From positions 1 to 5,643 of the forward strand of contig JAIFMT010000148.1 in assembly GCA_020048295.1 (NCBI GenBank): a DNA stretch of 5,643 bases, given 5' to 3'. The notes below the pieces were generated by a model, which had not been told where the DNA came from, did not search any database, and worked only from the letters and a program-made list of their open reading frames with translations. This stretch comes from Rhodoferax sp. GTDB lineage: Bacteria; Pseudomonadota; Gammaproteobacteria; Burkholderiales; Burkholderiaceae. Positions within the stretch are counted from its first letter, which is position 1; every line of letters starts with the position of its first letter. A program made the position numbers and the translations under genes. Shown in pieces: positions 1-5,643 of this stretch.

Positions 1-92
1 CGCTAGCCCTCTTGGGGTAAGCGCCTCCAGCTACAAAAAATAAAGTTCCTAAGTGCCGGGCGAACGGCATTACAAAACCTTCACAGCGGCGA
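1..92. other. Non-coding region downstream of the Mrp/ApbC gene
   Basis: No convincing ORF starts or ends here. The stretch is more AT-rich than its surroundings, with a run of A residues at 35-40, and carries a short inverted repeat at 54-69. Another imperfect inverted repeat lies at the left edge (CGCT at 1-4 against AGCG at 20-23, with CCC 7-9 against GGG 15-17). The gene to the left is outside the window, so it is unclear whether this is a shared 3' region or the promoter of another gene. Confidence 0.6.
54..69 (-). terminator. Weak stem-loop 3' of the Mrp/ApbC gene, possible terminator
   Basis: TGCCG (54-58) and CGGCA (65-69) can form a 5-bp GC-rich stem with a 6-nt loop about 23 bases past the stop codon of the minus-strand gene. 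On the minus strand a T-rich tract follows, but only after some 12 bases (complement of 35-44), so this is not a textbook intrinsic terminator. It could equally be an operator-like palindrome for a gene to the left. Confidence 0.2.
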
Positions 93-1184
93 TCAGGAGT
101 CTTTGGAAATCTTGATCGACGGGAACTTGGCGGAAAAGTCCTTGTTCTTCGCAGCAATCGCCAGCGCCACCTTGCGCGCCACCGCTTTGTACAGACCCGC
201 CACTTCGCTGTCGGGGTCAGACACCACGCTGGGGTGGCCACTGTCGGCCTGCAGGCGGATCTGCATCGACAGGGGCAGCCCACCCAGGTAGTCCATCTTG
301 TACTCGGCGGCCATCTTCTTGCCCCCATCAGCGCCAAAAATGTGCTCCACATGACCGCACTGGCTGCACACATGCACCGCCATGTTTTCCACAATACCCA
401 GAATTGGCACGCTGACCTTCTCAAACATGCGGATGCCCTTTTTGGCATCGAGCAGGGCGATGTCCTGCGGTGTGGTGACGATCACCGCGCCAGTCATGGG
501 CACCTTCTGGCTCAGCGTGAGCTGGATGTCGCCGGTGCCCGGGGGCATGTCAACGATCAGGTAATCCAGGTCTTTCCAGTTGGTCTGACGCAGCAATTGC
601 TCCAGCGCCTGCGTGGCCATCGGGCCGCGCCAGATCATGGCTTCGTCCTGTGGCACCAGAAAGCCGATCGACATGACCTGCACGCCGTAGTTTTCCATCG
701 GCTCCATGGTCTGGCCGTCGCTGCTTTCAGGTTTGCCGTCGATGCCCATCATCATCGGGATGCTGGGGCCGTAGATGTCGGCATCAAGCAGGCCGACGCG
801 TGCGCCCTCGGCAGCCAGCGCCAGGGCCAGATTGACTGCGGTGGTGCTCTTGCCCACGCCGCCCTTGCCCGAGGCCACGGCCAGAATGTTTTTCACACCG
901 GGCAACAGCGCCACGCCGCGCTGCACCGCATGCGGCACGATCTTGACGTTGACGTTGACCGACACGTTGCCGACACCAGCCACCGCTTTGGTGGCATCAA
1001 TCAGCGCCTTGCGAAAGCCGGCGATCTGGCTCTTGGCGGGGTAGCCAAGCTCCACGTCAAAAGCGACATCGCCGTCGGTGACGGTCAGGTTCTTGATGGC
1101 CCGGGCCGACACGAAATCGACCCCGGTATTGGGGTCGATGACCTGTTTGAGGGCATCGAGCACGGATTGTTGGGACACAGTCAT
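93..1184 (-). CDS. apbC: Mrp/ApbC family iron-sulfur cluster carrier ATPase
   Basis: This 363-aa cytosolic protein is a P-loop ATPase of the Mrp/ApbC/Nbp35 family, whose members bind a labile [4Fe-4S] cluster and pass it to apo-proteins. Residues about 3-81 form the N-terminal MIP18/DUF59-type domain. The MinD/SIMIBI-type ATPase domain follows. It has the deviant Walker A GKGGVGKST at 106-114, the DADIYGPS switch segment at 134-141, and the Walker B stretch ending VDMPPGTGD at 211-219. The TTPQDIALLDAKKG segment is at 237-250. The CxxC motif at Cys273 and Cys276 is the pair that in the family bridges a cluster at the dimer interface. The length is normal and no key residue is missing. The ATG at 1184 is supported by a GGAG Shine-Dalgarno seven bases upstream. 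It is transcribed away from the patatin and metG genes. The symbol mrp is used equally; family assignment is near certain, but the client proteins cannot be read from sequence. Confidence 0.97.
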   Translation of the reverse strand: MTVSQQSVLDALKQVIDPNTGVDFVSARAIKNLTVTDGDVAFDVELGYPAKSQIAGFRKALIDATKAVAGVGNVSVNVNVKIVPHAVQRGVALLPGVKNILAVASGKGGVGKSTTAVNLALALAAEGARVGLLDADIYGPSIPMMMGIDGKPESSDGQTMEPMENYGVQVMSIGFLVPQDEAMIWRGPMATQALEQLLRQTNWKDLDYLIVDMPPGTGDIQLTLSQKVPMTGAVIVTTPQDIALLDAKKGIRMFEKVSVPILGIVENMAVHVCSQCGHVEHIFGADGGKKMAAEYKMDYLGGLPLSMQIRLQADSGHPSVVSDPDSEVAGLYKAVARKVALAIAAKNKDFSAKFPSIKISKDS

Positions 1185-1191
1185 GGTTTTT

Positions 1192-1195
1192 CTCC
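1192..1195 (-). promoter_or_regulatory. Ribosome binding site of the Mrp/ApbC gene
   Basis: On the minus strand the motif GGAG is followed by a 7-base A-rich spacer and the ATG at 1184. This fixes the start codon and excludes longer in-frame starts. Confidence 0.7.
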
Positions 1196-1259
1196 GAAAG
1201 CACCGAGTCTAGCCAAACCAGAATAGGCCTAGCAGTATCCAGAAAATCCGGGTTTACCC

Positions 1260-1296
1260 GTAGGCCGCTGCATTTGCTGCGGATGAAGCAGCCTAC
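1260..1296. repeat. Bulged inverted repeat in the divergent intergenic region
   Basis: GTAG (1260-1263) pairs with CTAC (1293-1296), and GCTGC (1267-1271) pairs with GCAGC (1288-1292). This gives a 4+5 bp stem with a 3-nt bulge and a 16-nt loop. It sits between the starts of the minus-strand Mrp/ApbC gene and the plus-strand patatin gene, so it could be a regulatory site, an mRNA hairpin or chance. The alternative upstream patatin starts (TTG 1274, ATG 1283) lie in the loop, which makes them less attractive. Confidence 0.3.
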
Positions 1297-1312
1297 CTGG
1301 GCAGGCGTTGCT

Positions 1313-1318
1313 GATAAT
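1313..1318 (+). promoter_or_regulatory. Possible -10 box of the patatin-like gene
   Basis: GATAAT (preceded by T, giving TGATAAT) resembles a sigma-70 -10 hexamer and ends six bases before the ATG at 1325. No good -35 hexamer is visible 16-18 bases upstream. If used, transcription would start at or very near the start codon. The match could be chance. Confidence 0.2.
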
Positions 1319-1324
1319 GAATAC

Positions 1325-2638
1325 ATGTCTCACCCCCCTGTTGCAACCCCCAAGCCCACCGTGGCGGCAGCGCTGATGCTCACGGGTGGCGGTGCGCGCG
1401 CCGCTTACCAGGTGGGCGTGCTGCAAACCCTGTCAGAGTTGCGCCAGTTGTGCGGTGCGCAGCAGCAGGGGAACCCGTTTCCCATCATCGCTGGCACTTC
1501 GGCCGGGGCCATCAACGCGGCGGCACTGGCCTGTGGCTGTGATGATTTTGATGCCGTGGTGCGCCGGGTGGCCGAGGTGTGGCACAACTTTCATGTGCAG
1601 CAGGTGTATCAGGTCGCACCCCTTCGCCTGCCGCGTGCCGGGTCCGGCTGGCTGCGCTGGCTGGCGCTGGGCTGGCAGATGGCCAGGTGGCGGCGCTTGA
1701 ACCCAAGGTCGCTGCTGGACAACGGCCCACTGGCCGATCTGCTGACGCTCATGGTGCCGCTGGCGCGTTTGCCGGGGTTGATTCGCGACGGCCACCTGCA
1801 GGCGCTGGCGGTTTCGGCATCAAGTTACAGCTCGGGCGAACACGTCACTTTTTTTGAGGGCGACCGCCGCTTGATGCCCTGGACGCGCTCGCAGCGCTGC
1901 GGCGTGCGCGACAAGATCACCCACCAGCACCTGCTGGCATCGAGCGCCATTCCGTTTGTGTTTCCGGCCACGGCGTTGCAGATGGACGGCCAGACCAGCT
2001 ACTTTGGCGATGGTTCGATGCGCCAGTCAGCCCCGATCGCGCCAGCCATTCATCTGGGCGCACAGCGCATTTGTGTGATTGGTGCCGGGCGGCTGCACGG
2101 CCCGCGCGCAGCCACGCTGCAGCCGGGCCCGGCCAATTACCCGTCGCCGGCACAAATTGCCGGGCACGCGCTGGCGAATATCTTTCTCGACGCGCTATCG
2201 GTCGATGTGGAGCGCATCCGCCGCATCAACCAGACGTTGAGCCTGGTGCCCCCCGACCTGCGCAATGCCAGCAATCTGCGGCCGGTGGAACTGCTGCTGA
2301 TCACCCCGTCACAACGCCTGGACAGCATCGCTGCCGATCACCTGAAAGAGTTGCCACCGGCGGTGCGCGCCGCGCTGGGTGGCGCCGGGGTATGGCCGCG
2401 CGACACCGACAGCCAAGGTGCAGCAGATAGCAAAGGCGCGGCGCTGGCCAGCTATGTGCTGTTTGAGTCAGGCTACACGCGCGCGCTGATGGCACTGGGC
2501 CGTGCCGATGCGTGGAGCAAGCGCGCCGAGATCTGCCGCTTTTTCGGCTGGGTTGACCCGCAGGCCACCGCCGGCGATGCGCAGTACCCGCTGCAACCCG
2601 TGATTGAGCGCCGGCGCGACCCGCTGCGCCTGCGCTAA
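1325..2638 (+). CDS. Patatin-like phospholipase family protein
   Basis: This 437-aa protein is a patatin-like serine hydrolase, a family that cleaves acyl esters of phospholipids or related lipids with a Ser-Asp dyad. The oxyanion-hole glycine motif GGGARAAYQ is at 21-29. The nucleophile elbow GTSAG is at 57-61 with Ser59. The ASSAIPFVFP block is at 205-214, and the catalytic Asp is in DGS at 229-231, where many family members have DGG or DGA. The C-terminal 200 residues are mostly helical with no second domain I recognise. No signal peptide or transmembrane segment is evident, so a cytosolic or peripheral membrane location is likely. I chose the ATG at 1325 because it lies just before the conserved domain. 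In-frame TTG 1274 and ATG 1283 are possible, and no start has a strong Shine-Dalgarno. It sits between the divergent Mrp/ApbC gene and metG, 54 bases before metG on the same strand. The substrate is unknown. Confidence 0.93.
   Translation: MSHPPVATPKPTVAAALMLTGGGARAAYQVGVLQTLSELRQLCGAQQQGNPFPIIAGTSAGAINAAALACGCDDFDAVVRRVAEVWHNFHVQQVYQVAPLRLPRAGSGWLRWLALGWQMARWRRLNPRSLLDNGPLADLLTLMVPLARLPGLIRDGHLQALAVSASSYSSGEHVTFFEGDRRLMPWTRSQRCGVRDKITHQHLLASSAIPFVFPATALQMDGQTSYFGDGSMRQSAPIAPAIHLGAQRICVIGAGRLHGPRAATLQPGPANYPSPAQIAGHALANIFLDALSVDVERIRRINQTLSLVPPDLRNASNLRPVELLLITPSQRLDSIAADHLKELPPAVRAALGGAGVWPRDTDSQGAADSKGAALASYVLFESGYTRALMALGRADAWSKRAEICRFFGWVDPQATAGDAQYPLQPVIERRRDPLRLR
2408..2443 (+). repeat. 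Tandem 18-bp degenerate repeat in the patatin-like gene
   Basis: Two adjacent 18-base units, 2408-2425 and 2426-2443, encode DSQGAA then DSKGAA (residues 362-373). They differ mainly at wobble positions. They lie in a small-residue, probably flexible stretch between predicted helices of the C-terminal region, consistent with an old in-frame duplication in a surface loop. Confidence 0.5.
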
Positions 2639-2651
2639 GGCGCCAAACGCT

Positions 2652-2670
2652 GCCGACTAAAATTGTCGGC
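2652..2670 (+). promoter_or_regulatory. Inverted repeat with a TAAAAT -10-like box upstream of metG
   Basis: GCCGAC (2652-2657) and GTCGGC (2665-2670) form a perfect 6-bp inverted repeat around the 7-base spacer TAAAATT. The spacer contains TAAAAT (2658-2663), a plausible sigma-70 -10 hexamer. A start near 2670 would give a metG leader of roughly 23 bases. No clear -35 is present; the expected place overlaps the patatin stop codon. It could act as a metG promoter, an operator overlapping that promoter, or a hairpin between the two genes. Confidence 0.35.
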
Positions 2671-2692
2671 TGTCTTAGAAAGCCCACGCCCC

Positions 2693-4807
2693 ATGACCCG
2701 CCAACTGTTTGTTACCACCGCCCTGCCCTACGCCAACGGCAACTTCCACATCGGCCACATCATGGAGTACATCCAGGCCGACATCTGGGTGCGCTTTCAG
2801 AAAATGATGGGCCATGCGGTGGACTTCTGTTGCGCTGACGACACCCACGGCGCACCGATCATGATCGCCGCTGAAAAGGCCGGCATCACACCGCAGCAGT
2901 TTGTGGCCAACATTGCCGCCGGGCGCAAGCAATATCTGGATGGCTTTCACATCGGCTTTGACAACTGGCATAGCACCGACGGGCCCGAAAATCATGAGCT
3001 GGCGCAGCAGATCTACCGCGACCTGCGCGACAACCCGGACGGTTCGCTGATTGAGACGCGCACCATCGAACAGTTTTTCGACCCCGAGAAAAACATGTTT
3101 CTGCCGGACCGCTTCATCAAAGGCGAGTGCCCCCGGTGTCACGCCAAAGACCAGTATGGCGACAACTGCGAAAACTGTGGCGCGGTGTACGCGCCCACCG
3201 AGCTGATCAAGCCGTATTCAGCGCTGTCAGGTGCCAAACCCGAGCTAAAAAGCTCGGAGCACTTTTTCTTCAAGCTGTCCGACCCGCGCTGCGTGGCCTT
3301 TCTGGAACAGTGGACGCAAGACGGCAAGCTGCAACCCGAGGTGGCCAACAAGATCAAGGAATGGTTTTCTGTGCGCACCAACCCGGATGGCACACAGAGC
3401 GAAGGTCTGGGCGACTGGGACATCAGCCGCGACGCGCCGTATTTCGGCATTGAAATCCCCGACGCACCGGGCAAGTATTTTTATGTCTGGCTCGACGCGC
3501 CGATTGGCTACCTGGCCTCGCTGAAAAACCTGTGCAGCAAGCGCGGCGTGGATTACGAGGCTTACATGGCCAACCCGGCGCTGGAGCAATACCACTTCAT
3601 TGGCAAGGACATCGTCACCTTTCACACGCTGTTCTGGCCCGCGACGCTTTTTTTTAGCGGCCGCAAAACCCCCAACAACGTGTTTGTGCATGGTTTTCTG
3701 ACCGTCAACAACGGCGAAAAGATGAGCAAGAGCCGGGGCACCGGGCTCGATCCGCTCAAGTATTTGAGCCTGGGCATGAACCCCGAGTGGCTGCGCTACT
3801 ACCTGGCCGCCAAGCTCAGCGCCCGCAACGAAGACATCGATTTCAACGCCGACGACTTCATGGCGCGCGTCAACAGCGATCTGATCGGCAAGTTTGTCAA
3901 CATCGCCTCACGCGCAGCCGGATTTTTGTCCAAGCGCTTTGGCGGGCAGTTGGGCGATGTACCCGAGGATGGTGCGGCGCTGCTGCACCAGTTGCGCATC
4001 GAGCGTGCCAGCATCGAGCTGCTGTACGAGAGCCGCGAGTACGCCAAGGCGCTGCGCGAAACCATGCTGCTGGCCGACAGGGTCAACGCCTATGTGGATG
4101 CCAACAAACCCTGGGACCTGGCCAAGCAGGCTGGCCAGGAGGCGCGGCTGCAAGGCGTGTGCACCGTCTGCATCAAGGCGTTCAGGGTGCTGACGTGTTA
4201 TCTGAAACCGGTGTTGCCCGAGCTGGCGCGCCAGGTCGAGGCCTTTTTGAACATTGCCCCCTTAAGCTTCAACAACATTGGCGAGCCGCTGCAAACCGGC
4301 CATGTGATTGGCACCTACCAGCATTTGATGCAGCGTGTGGATGTCAAGCAACTTGAAGCACTCTTTGAGCCTCCAGCCCAGGTGGAGCAAGCGCAAGAAG
4401 CTATTGAAAATATAGTAGATCAGCACCCCGGTGGCGAAGCCATTGCGCCCACCATCGGCATCGACGAGTTTGCCAAAATCGACCTGCGCATCGCCAAAAT
4501 TGTGGCTTGCCAGGCGGTGGCTGGCTCGACCAAGCTGCTGCAGCTGACGCTGGACGTGGGCGAACTGGATGCAGCTGGCGCGCCAAAAACCCGCAATGTT
4601 TTCAGCGGCATCGCCAGCAGCTACCAGCCCGAGCAGCTCACCGGCAAACTCACCGTGCTGGTGGCCAACCTGGCGCCGCGCAAGATGAAGTTTGGCGTGA
4701 GTGAAGGCATGGTGCTCGCCGCCAGCCATGCCAACGAGAAAGCGCACCCCGGCATTTATGTGCTGGAGCCGTTTGCCGGCGCCAAACCAGGCATGCGGAT
4801 TCACTGA
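2693..4807 (+). CDS. metG: Methionyl-tRNA synthetase
   Basis: This 704-aa class I aminoacyl-tRNA synthetase charges tRNA-Met (initiator and elongator) with methionine in the cytosol. The Rossmann catalytic core carries the HIGH signature exactly (residues 19-22) and KMSKS at 343-347. The connective domain has a Cys4 zinc knuckle at Cys146, Cys149, Cys159 and Cys162. [16 protein letters not shown] at 242-257 and [10 protein letters not shown] at 302-311 are typical family blocks. The helical anticodon-binding domain contains NKPWDLAK (471-478), whose Trp contacts the CAU anticodon in the E. coli enzyme. A linker (about 555-588) leads to a C-terminal Trbp111/EMAP-II tRNA-binding domain (about 591-704), as in long, dimeric MetG. 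I chose the ATG at 2693 because [16 protein letters not shown] matches the family start; the in-frame TTG at 2663 adds ten unconserved residues. The Shine-Dalgarno is weak. The linker has an AT-rich segment with unusual codons, listed separately. Confidence 0.99.
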   Translation: MTRQLFVTTALPYANGNFHIGHIMEYIQADIWVRFQKMMGHAVDFCCADDTHGAPIMIAAEKAGITPQQFVANIAAGRKQYLDGFHIGFDNWHSTDGPENHELAQQIYRDLRDNPDGSLIETRTIEQFFDPEKNMFLPDRFIKGECPRCHAKDQYGDNCENCGAVYAPTELIKPYSALSGAKPELKSSEHFFFKLSDPRCVAFLEQWTQDGKLQPEVANKIKEWFSVRTNPDGTQSEGLGDWDISRDAPYFGIEIPDAPGKYFYVWLDAPIGYLASLKNLCSKRGVDYEAYMANPALEQYHFIGKDIVTFHTLFWPATLFFSGRKTPNNVFVHGFLTVNNGEKMSKSRGTGLDPLKYLSLGMNPEWLRYYLAAKLSARNEDIDFNADDFMARVNSDLIGKFVNIASRAAGFLSKRFGGQLGDVPEDGAALLHQLRIERASIELLYESREYAKALRETMLLADRVNAYVDANKPWDLAKQAGQEARLQGVCTVCIKAFRVLTCYLKPVLPELARQVEAFLNIAPLSFNNIGEPLQTGHVIGTYQHLMQRVDVKQLEALFEPPAQVEQAQEAIENIVDQHPGGEAIAPTIGIDEFAKIDLRIAKIVACQAVAGSTKLLQLTLDVGELDAAGAPKTRNVFSGIASSYQPEQLTGKLTVLVANLAPRKMKFGVSEGMVLAASHANEKAHPGIYVLEPFAGAKPGMRIH
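4387..4420 (+). repeat. AT-rich repeat-like segment inside the MetG linker
   Basis: Within GC-rich metG, positions 4400-4420 have only 5 G/C of 21 and use ATA for Ile574, the only ATA codon I found in the gene, next to GTA. CTAT (4401-4404) and ATAG (4412-4415) form a small inverted repeat, preceded by GCAAGCGCAAG. From memory, a short dispersed element of Comamonadaceae genomes has the same plan (GCGCAAG, then GCTAT, an A-rich centre, and ATAG). It falls in the non-catalytic linker (about residues 566-576), where an insertion would be tolerated. Assignment to that repeat family is inference. Confidence 0.35.
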
Positions 4808-4829
4808 GCGGCCTGGCAACGACCGCTCA
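4805..4829 (+). terminator. Stem-loop at the metG stop codon, possible terminator
   Basis: TGAGCGG (4805-4811), which includes the metG stop codon, pairs perfectly with CCGCTCA (4823-4829), giving a 7-bp stem and an 11-nt loop. No U tract follows, only a pyrimidine-rich stretch around 4840-4847. It may be an inefficient terminator, a 3'-end stabilising hairpin or chance. Confidence 0.3.
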
Positions 4830-4866
4830 CGACGAAACCCTCTTCTTAAGTGCTGATGGTTGATGT

Positions 4867-4870
4867 GGAG
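4867..4870 (+). promoter_or_regulatory. Shine-Dalgarno before the 19-codon ORF
   Basis: GGAG lies five bases upstream of the ATG at 4876. It is a better ribosome binding site than the GGGCAGG that precedes the downstream antiporter-like start at 4935. This is the main evidence that the short ORF is translated. Confidence 0.45.
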
Positions 4871-4875
4871 TCCTC

Positions 4876-4935
4876 ATGAAATCACTTAATCTGCTTCCCC
4901 TTTCGGCAATGTCCACTGCATCCGGGCAGGCCTGA
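4876..4935 (+). CDS. Putative 19-aa leader ORF coupled to the antiporter-like gene
   Basis: The ORF encodes MKSLNLLPLSAMSTASGQA and ends in a TGA whose last base is the first base of the downstream ATG (TGATG at 4933-4937). It has a GGAG Shine-Dalgarno five bases upstream. The stop-start overlap is the classic arrangement for translational coupling, so translation of this short peptide could feed ribosomes onto the antiporter-like gene. The peptide has no run of a single amino acid that would suggest attenuation, and I recognise no family. It may instead be a chance ORF within the 5' leader. A frameshifted true N-terminus seems unlikely, because the downstream frame already begins with a proper first transmembrane helix. 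Confidence 0.35.
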   Translation: MKSLNLLPLSAMSTASGQA

Positions 4936-5643
4936 TGCAACTGCTGGTCTGGGCCGTCTGGCTGCTGCTGGCAGGCGGCGCGCTGTGCCTGCTGCCGCTG
5001 GGCAACCGGCTGCGCGCAGGGTTTGGCCTGGTATCGCAAGCCGCTGCCACCTTGCTGGTGTGGTTGGCGGTGATTCCGGTGCTGCTGGGCGCACCCGCGC
5101 TGACGCTGGAAATCCCCTGGAGTTTTCCCGTGGGCGAAATGCATTTCCGCCTCAACGCACTGGGTGCCTTCTTTTTAAGCTGGTCGCTGCCGATGACGCT
5201 GCTCGGTGCGGTGTATGCGGTGGGGTATTTGCGCAAATACTTTGACAGCCCGCGCCATGTGGGCGTGCATTTTGGCCTGCTCAACATGATTTCGCTGTCG
5301 TTCATTCTGGTCTATACCGGCGAGCACGCGGTCACGTTCCTGATGGGATGGGAGGTGGCGGCACTGTCGGCCTGGCTGCTGGTGATCTGGGACTACAGCA
5401 ACCAGAAAGTGCGCTTTGCCGGCTTCAACTACCTGGTATCAACCCACATCGGCCTGATCTTTCTGGTGGCGGCGTTCATGATTTTGTACACCGAAAGCCA
5501 GAGCTGGTACCTGGATGACTTTGGCAGCTGGATGCGTCAGCACCCCGGCAAGGTGCGCAGCACGGTGTTTTTGCTGCTGCTGACCAGCTTTGGCCTGAAG
5601 TCGGCGTTTTTTCCGTTTCATTCGTGGCTGCCGCGCGCGCACG
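4935..5643 (+). CDS. NuoL/HyfB-type proton-translocating antiporter-like subunit, 5' part
   Basis: The first 236 codons of a polytopic inner-membrane protein run off the right edge. Hydrophobic segments are seen at about 2-22, 33-52, 74-97, 112-127, 131-151, 164-185 and 209-226. The family (complex I NuoL/M/N, hydrogenase-4 HyfB/HycC, Mrp antiporters, DabB) moves protons or ions in a membrane complex. Glu140 in GWEVAALSAWLLV matches the conserved TM5 glutamate, and Lys222 in LKSAFFPFHSWLPRAH matches the TM7 lysine of the proton channel. The PRAH ending of that block is closer to HyfB/HycC than to NuoL, which has PDAM. The ATG at 4935 is chosen because the frame has a stop at 4887 and no other ATG; GGGCAGG lies four bases upstream. 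No other subunit is visible, so the complex it belongs to is undetermined. Confidence 0.85.
   Translation, partial: MQLLVWAVWLLLAGGALCLLPLGNRLRAGFGLVSQAAATLLVWLAVIPVLLGAPALTLEIPWSFPVGEMHFRLNALGAFFLSWSLPMTLLGAVYAVGYLRKYFDSPRHVGVHFGLLNMISLSFILVYTGEHAVTFLMGWEVAALSAWLLVIWDYSNQKVRFAGFNYLVSTHIGLIFLVAAFMILYTESQSWYLDDFGSWMRQHPGKVRSTVFLLLLTSFGLKSAFFPFHSWLPRAH

Noticed and set aside
1..23. Imperfect inverted repeat at the left edge considered as an RNA gene or tRNA remnant
   Set aside because: There is no T-loop or CCA-like context, pairing is broken, and the sequence is cut by the window edge.
943..960. Three tandem TTGAC hexamers resembling -35 boxes on the plus strand
   Set aside because: They lie inside the Mrp/ApbC gene and encode the alternating V-N-V-N-V beta strand at residues 76-80; no -10 box or downstream gene start is associated.
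234..1226. A 330-codon open frame on the plus strand opposite the Mrp/ApbC gene
   Set aside because: It is antisense to a gene with clear conserved motifs. Its His-, Asp- and Gln-rich product is what GC-rich codons give when read in reverse, and it has no recognisable domain.
3787..4356. A 189-codon plus-strand frame inside metG
   Set aside because: It is an alternative frame of a confirmed gene; the Arg/Gln/Ala-rich product is typical of out-of-frame GC-rich sequence.
4262..4819. A 185-codon open frame on the minus strand opposite the 3' end of metG
   Set aside because: It lies fully over the conserved MetG C-terminal domain, has no plausible ribosome binding site or domain, and has shadow-frame composition.
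4827..5144. A 105-codon minus-strand frame over the start of the antiporter-like gene
   Set aside because: It overlaps the plus-strand membrane protein, is Gln/Arg-rich as expected for the complement of Leu/Ala-rich transmembrane codons, and has no domain signal.

Overview
The window looks like chromosomal DNA of a betaproteobacterium in the order Burkholderiales, most likely a Comamonadaceae member near Rhodoferax or Polaromonas. The evidence is high GC with strongly GC-biased third codon positions, the protein sequences, and one AT-rich patch that resembles a short dispersed repeat I associate with that family. The genus is inference; no rRNA or other definitive marker is present.

Layout: positions 1-92 are non-coding and hold only a weak stem-loop. 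Positions 93-1184 on the minus strand encode an Mrp/ApbC P-loop ATPase that carries iron-sulfur clusters. Positions 1185-1324 form a divergent intergenic region with a bulged hairpin and a possible -10 box. Positions 1325-2638 on the plus strand encode a patatin-like serine hydrolase. Positions 2639-2692 hold an inverted repeat around a TAAAAT -10-like box. Positions 2693-4807 encode methionyl-tRNA synthetase (MetG, 704 aa, with C-terminal tRNA-binding domain). Positions 4808-4934 hold a stem-loop at the metG stop and a 19-codon ORF with a good Shine-Dalgarno. From 4935 to the right edge runs the 5' part (236 codons) of a membrane antiporter-like subunit of the NuoL/HyfB/HycC family.

How the genes relate: mrp and metG lie divergently next to each other in E. 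coli and other proteobacteria. Here the pair keeps its orientation but is split by the patatin gene. The three complete genes are housekeeping or general metabolism: Fe-S assembly, lipid hydrolysis and translation. The truncated right-hand gene probably opens a cluster for an ion-translocating membrane complex (hydrogenase-4-like, complex-I-like or bicarbonate-uptake type); which one is decided by genes beyond the window.

No mobile element, CRISPR array, tRNA or rRNA gene was seen. No clear undescribed system is visible. The most interesting points are the short coupled ORF before the antiporter-like gene, the repeat-like AT-rich stretch inside the MetG linker, and the unknown cluster starting at the right edge.
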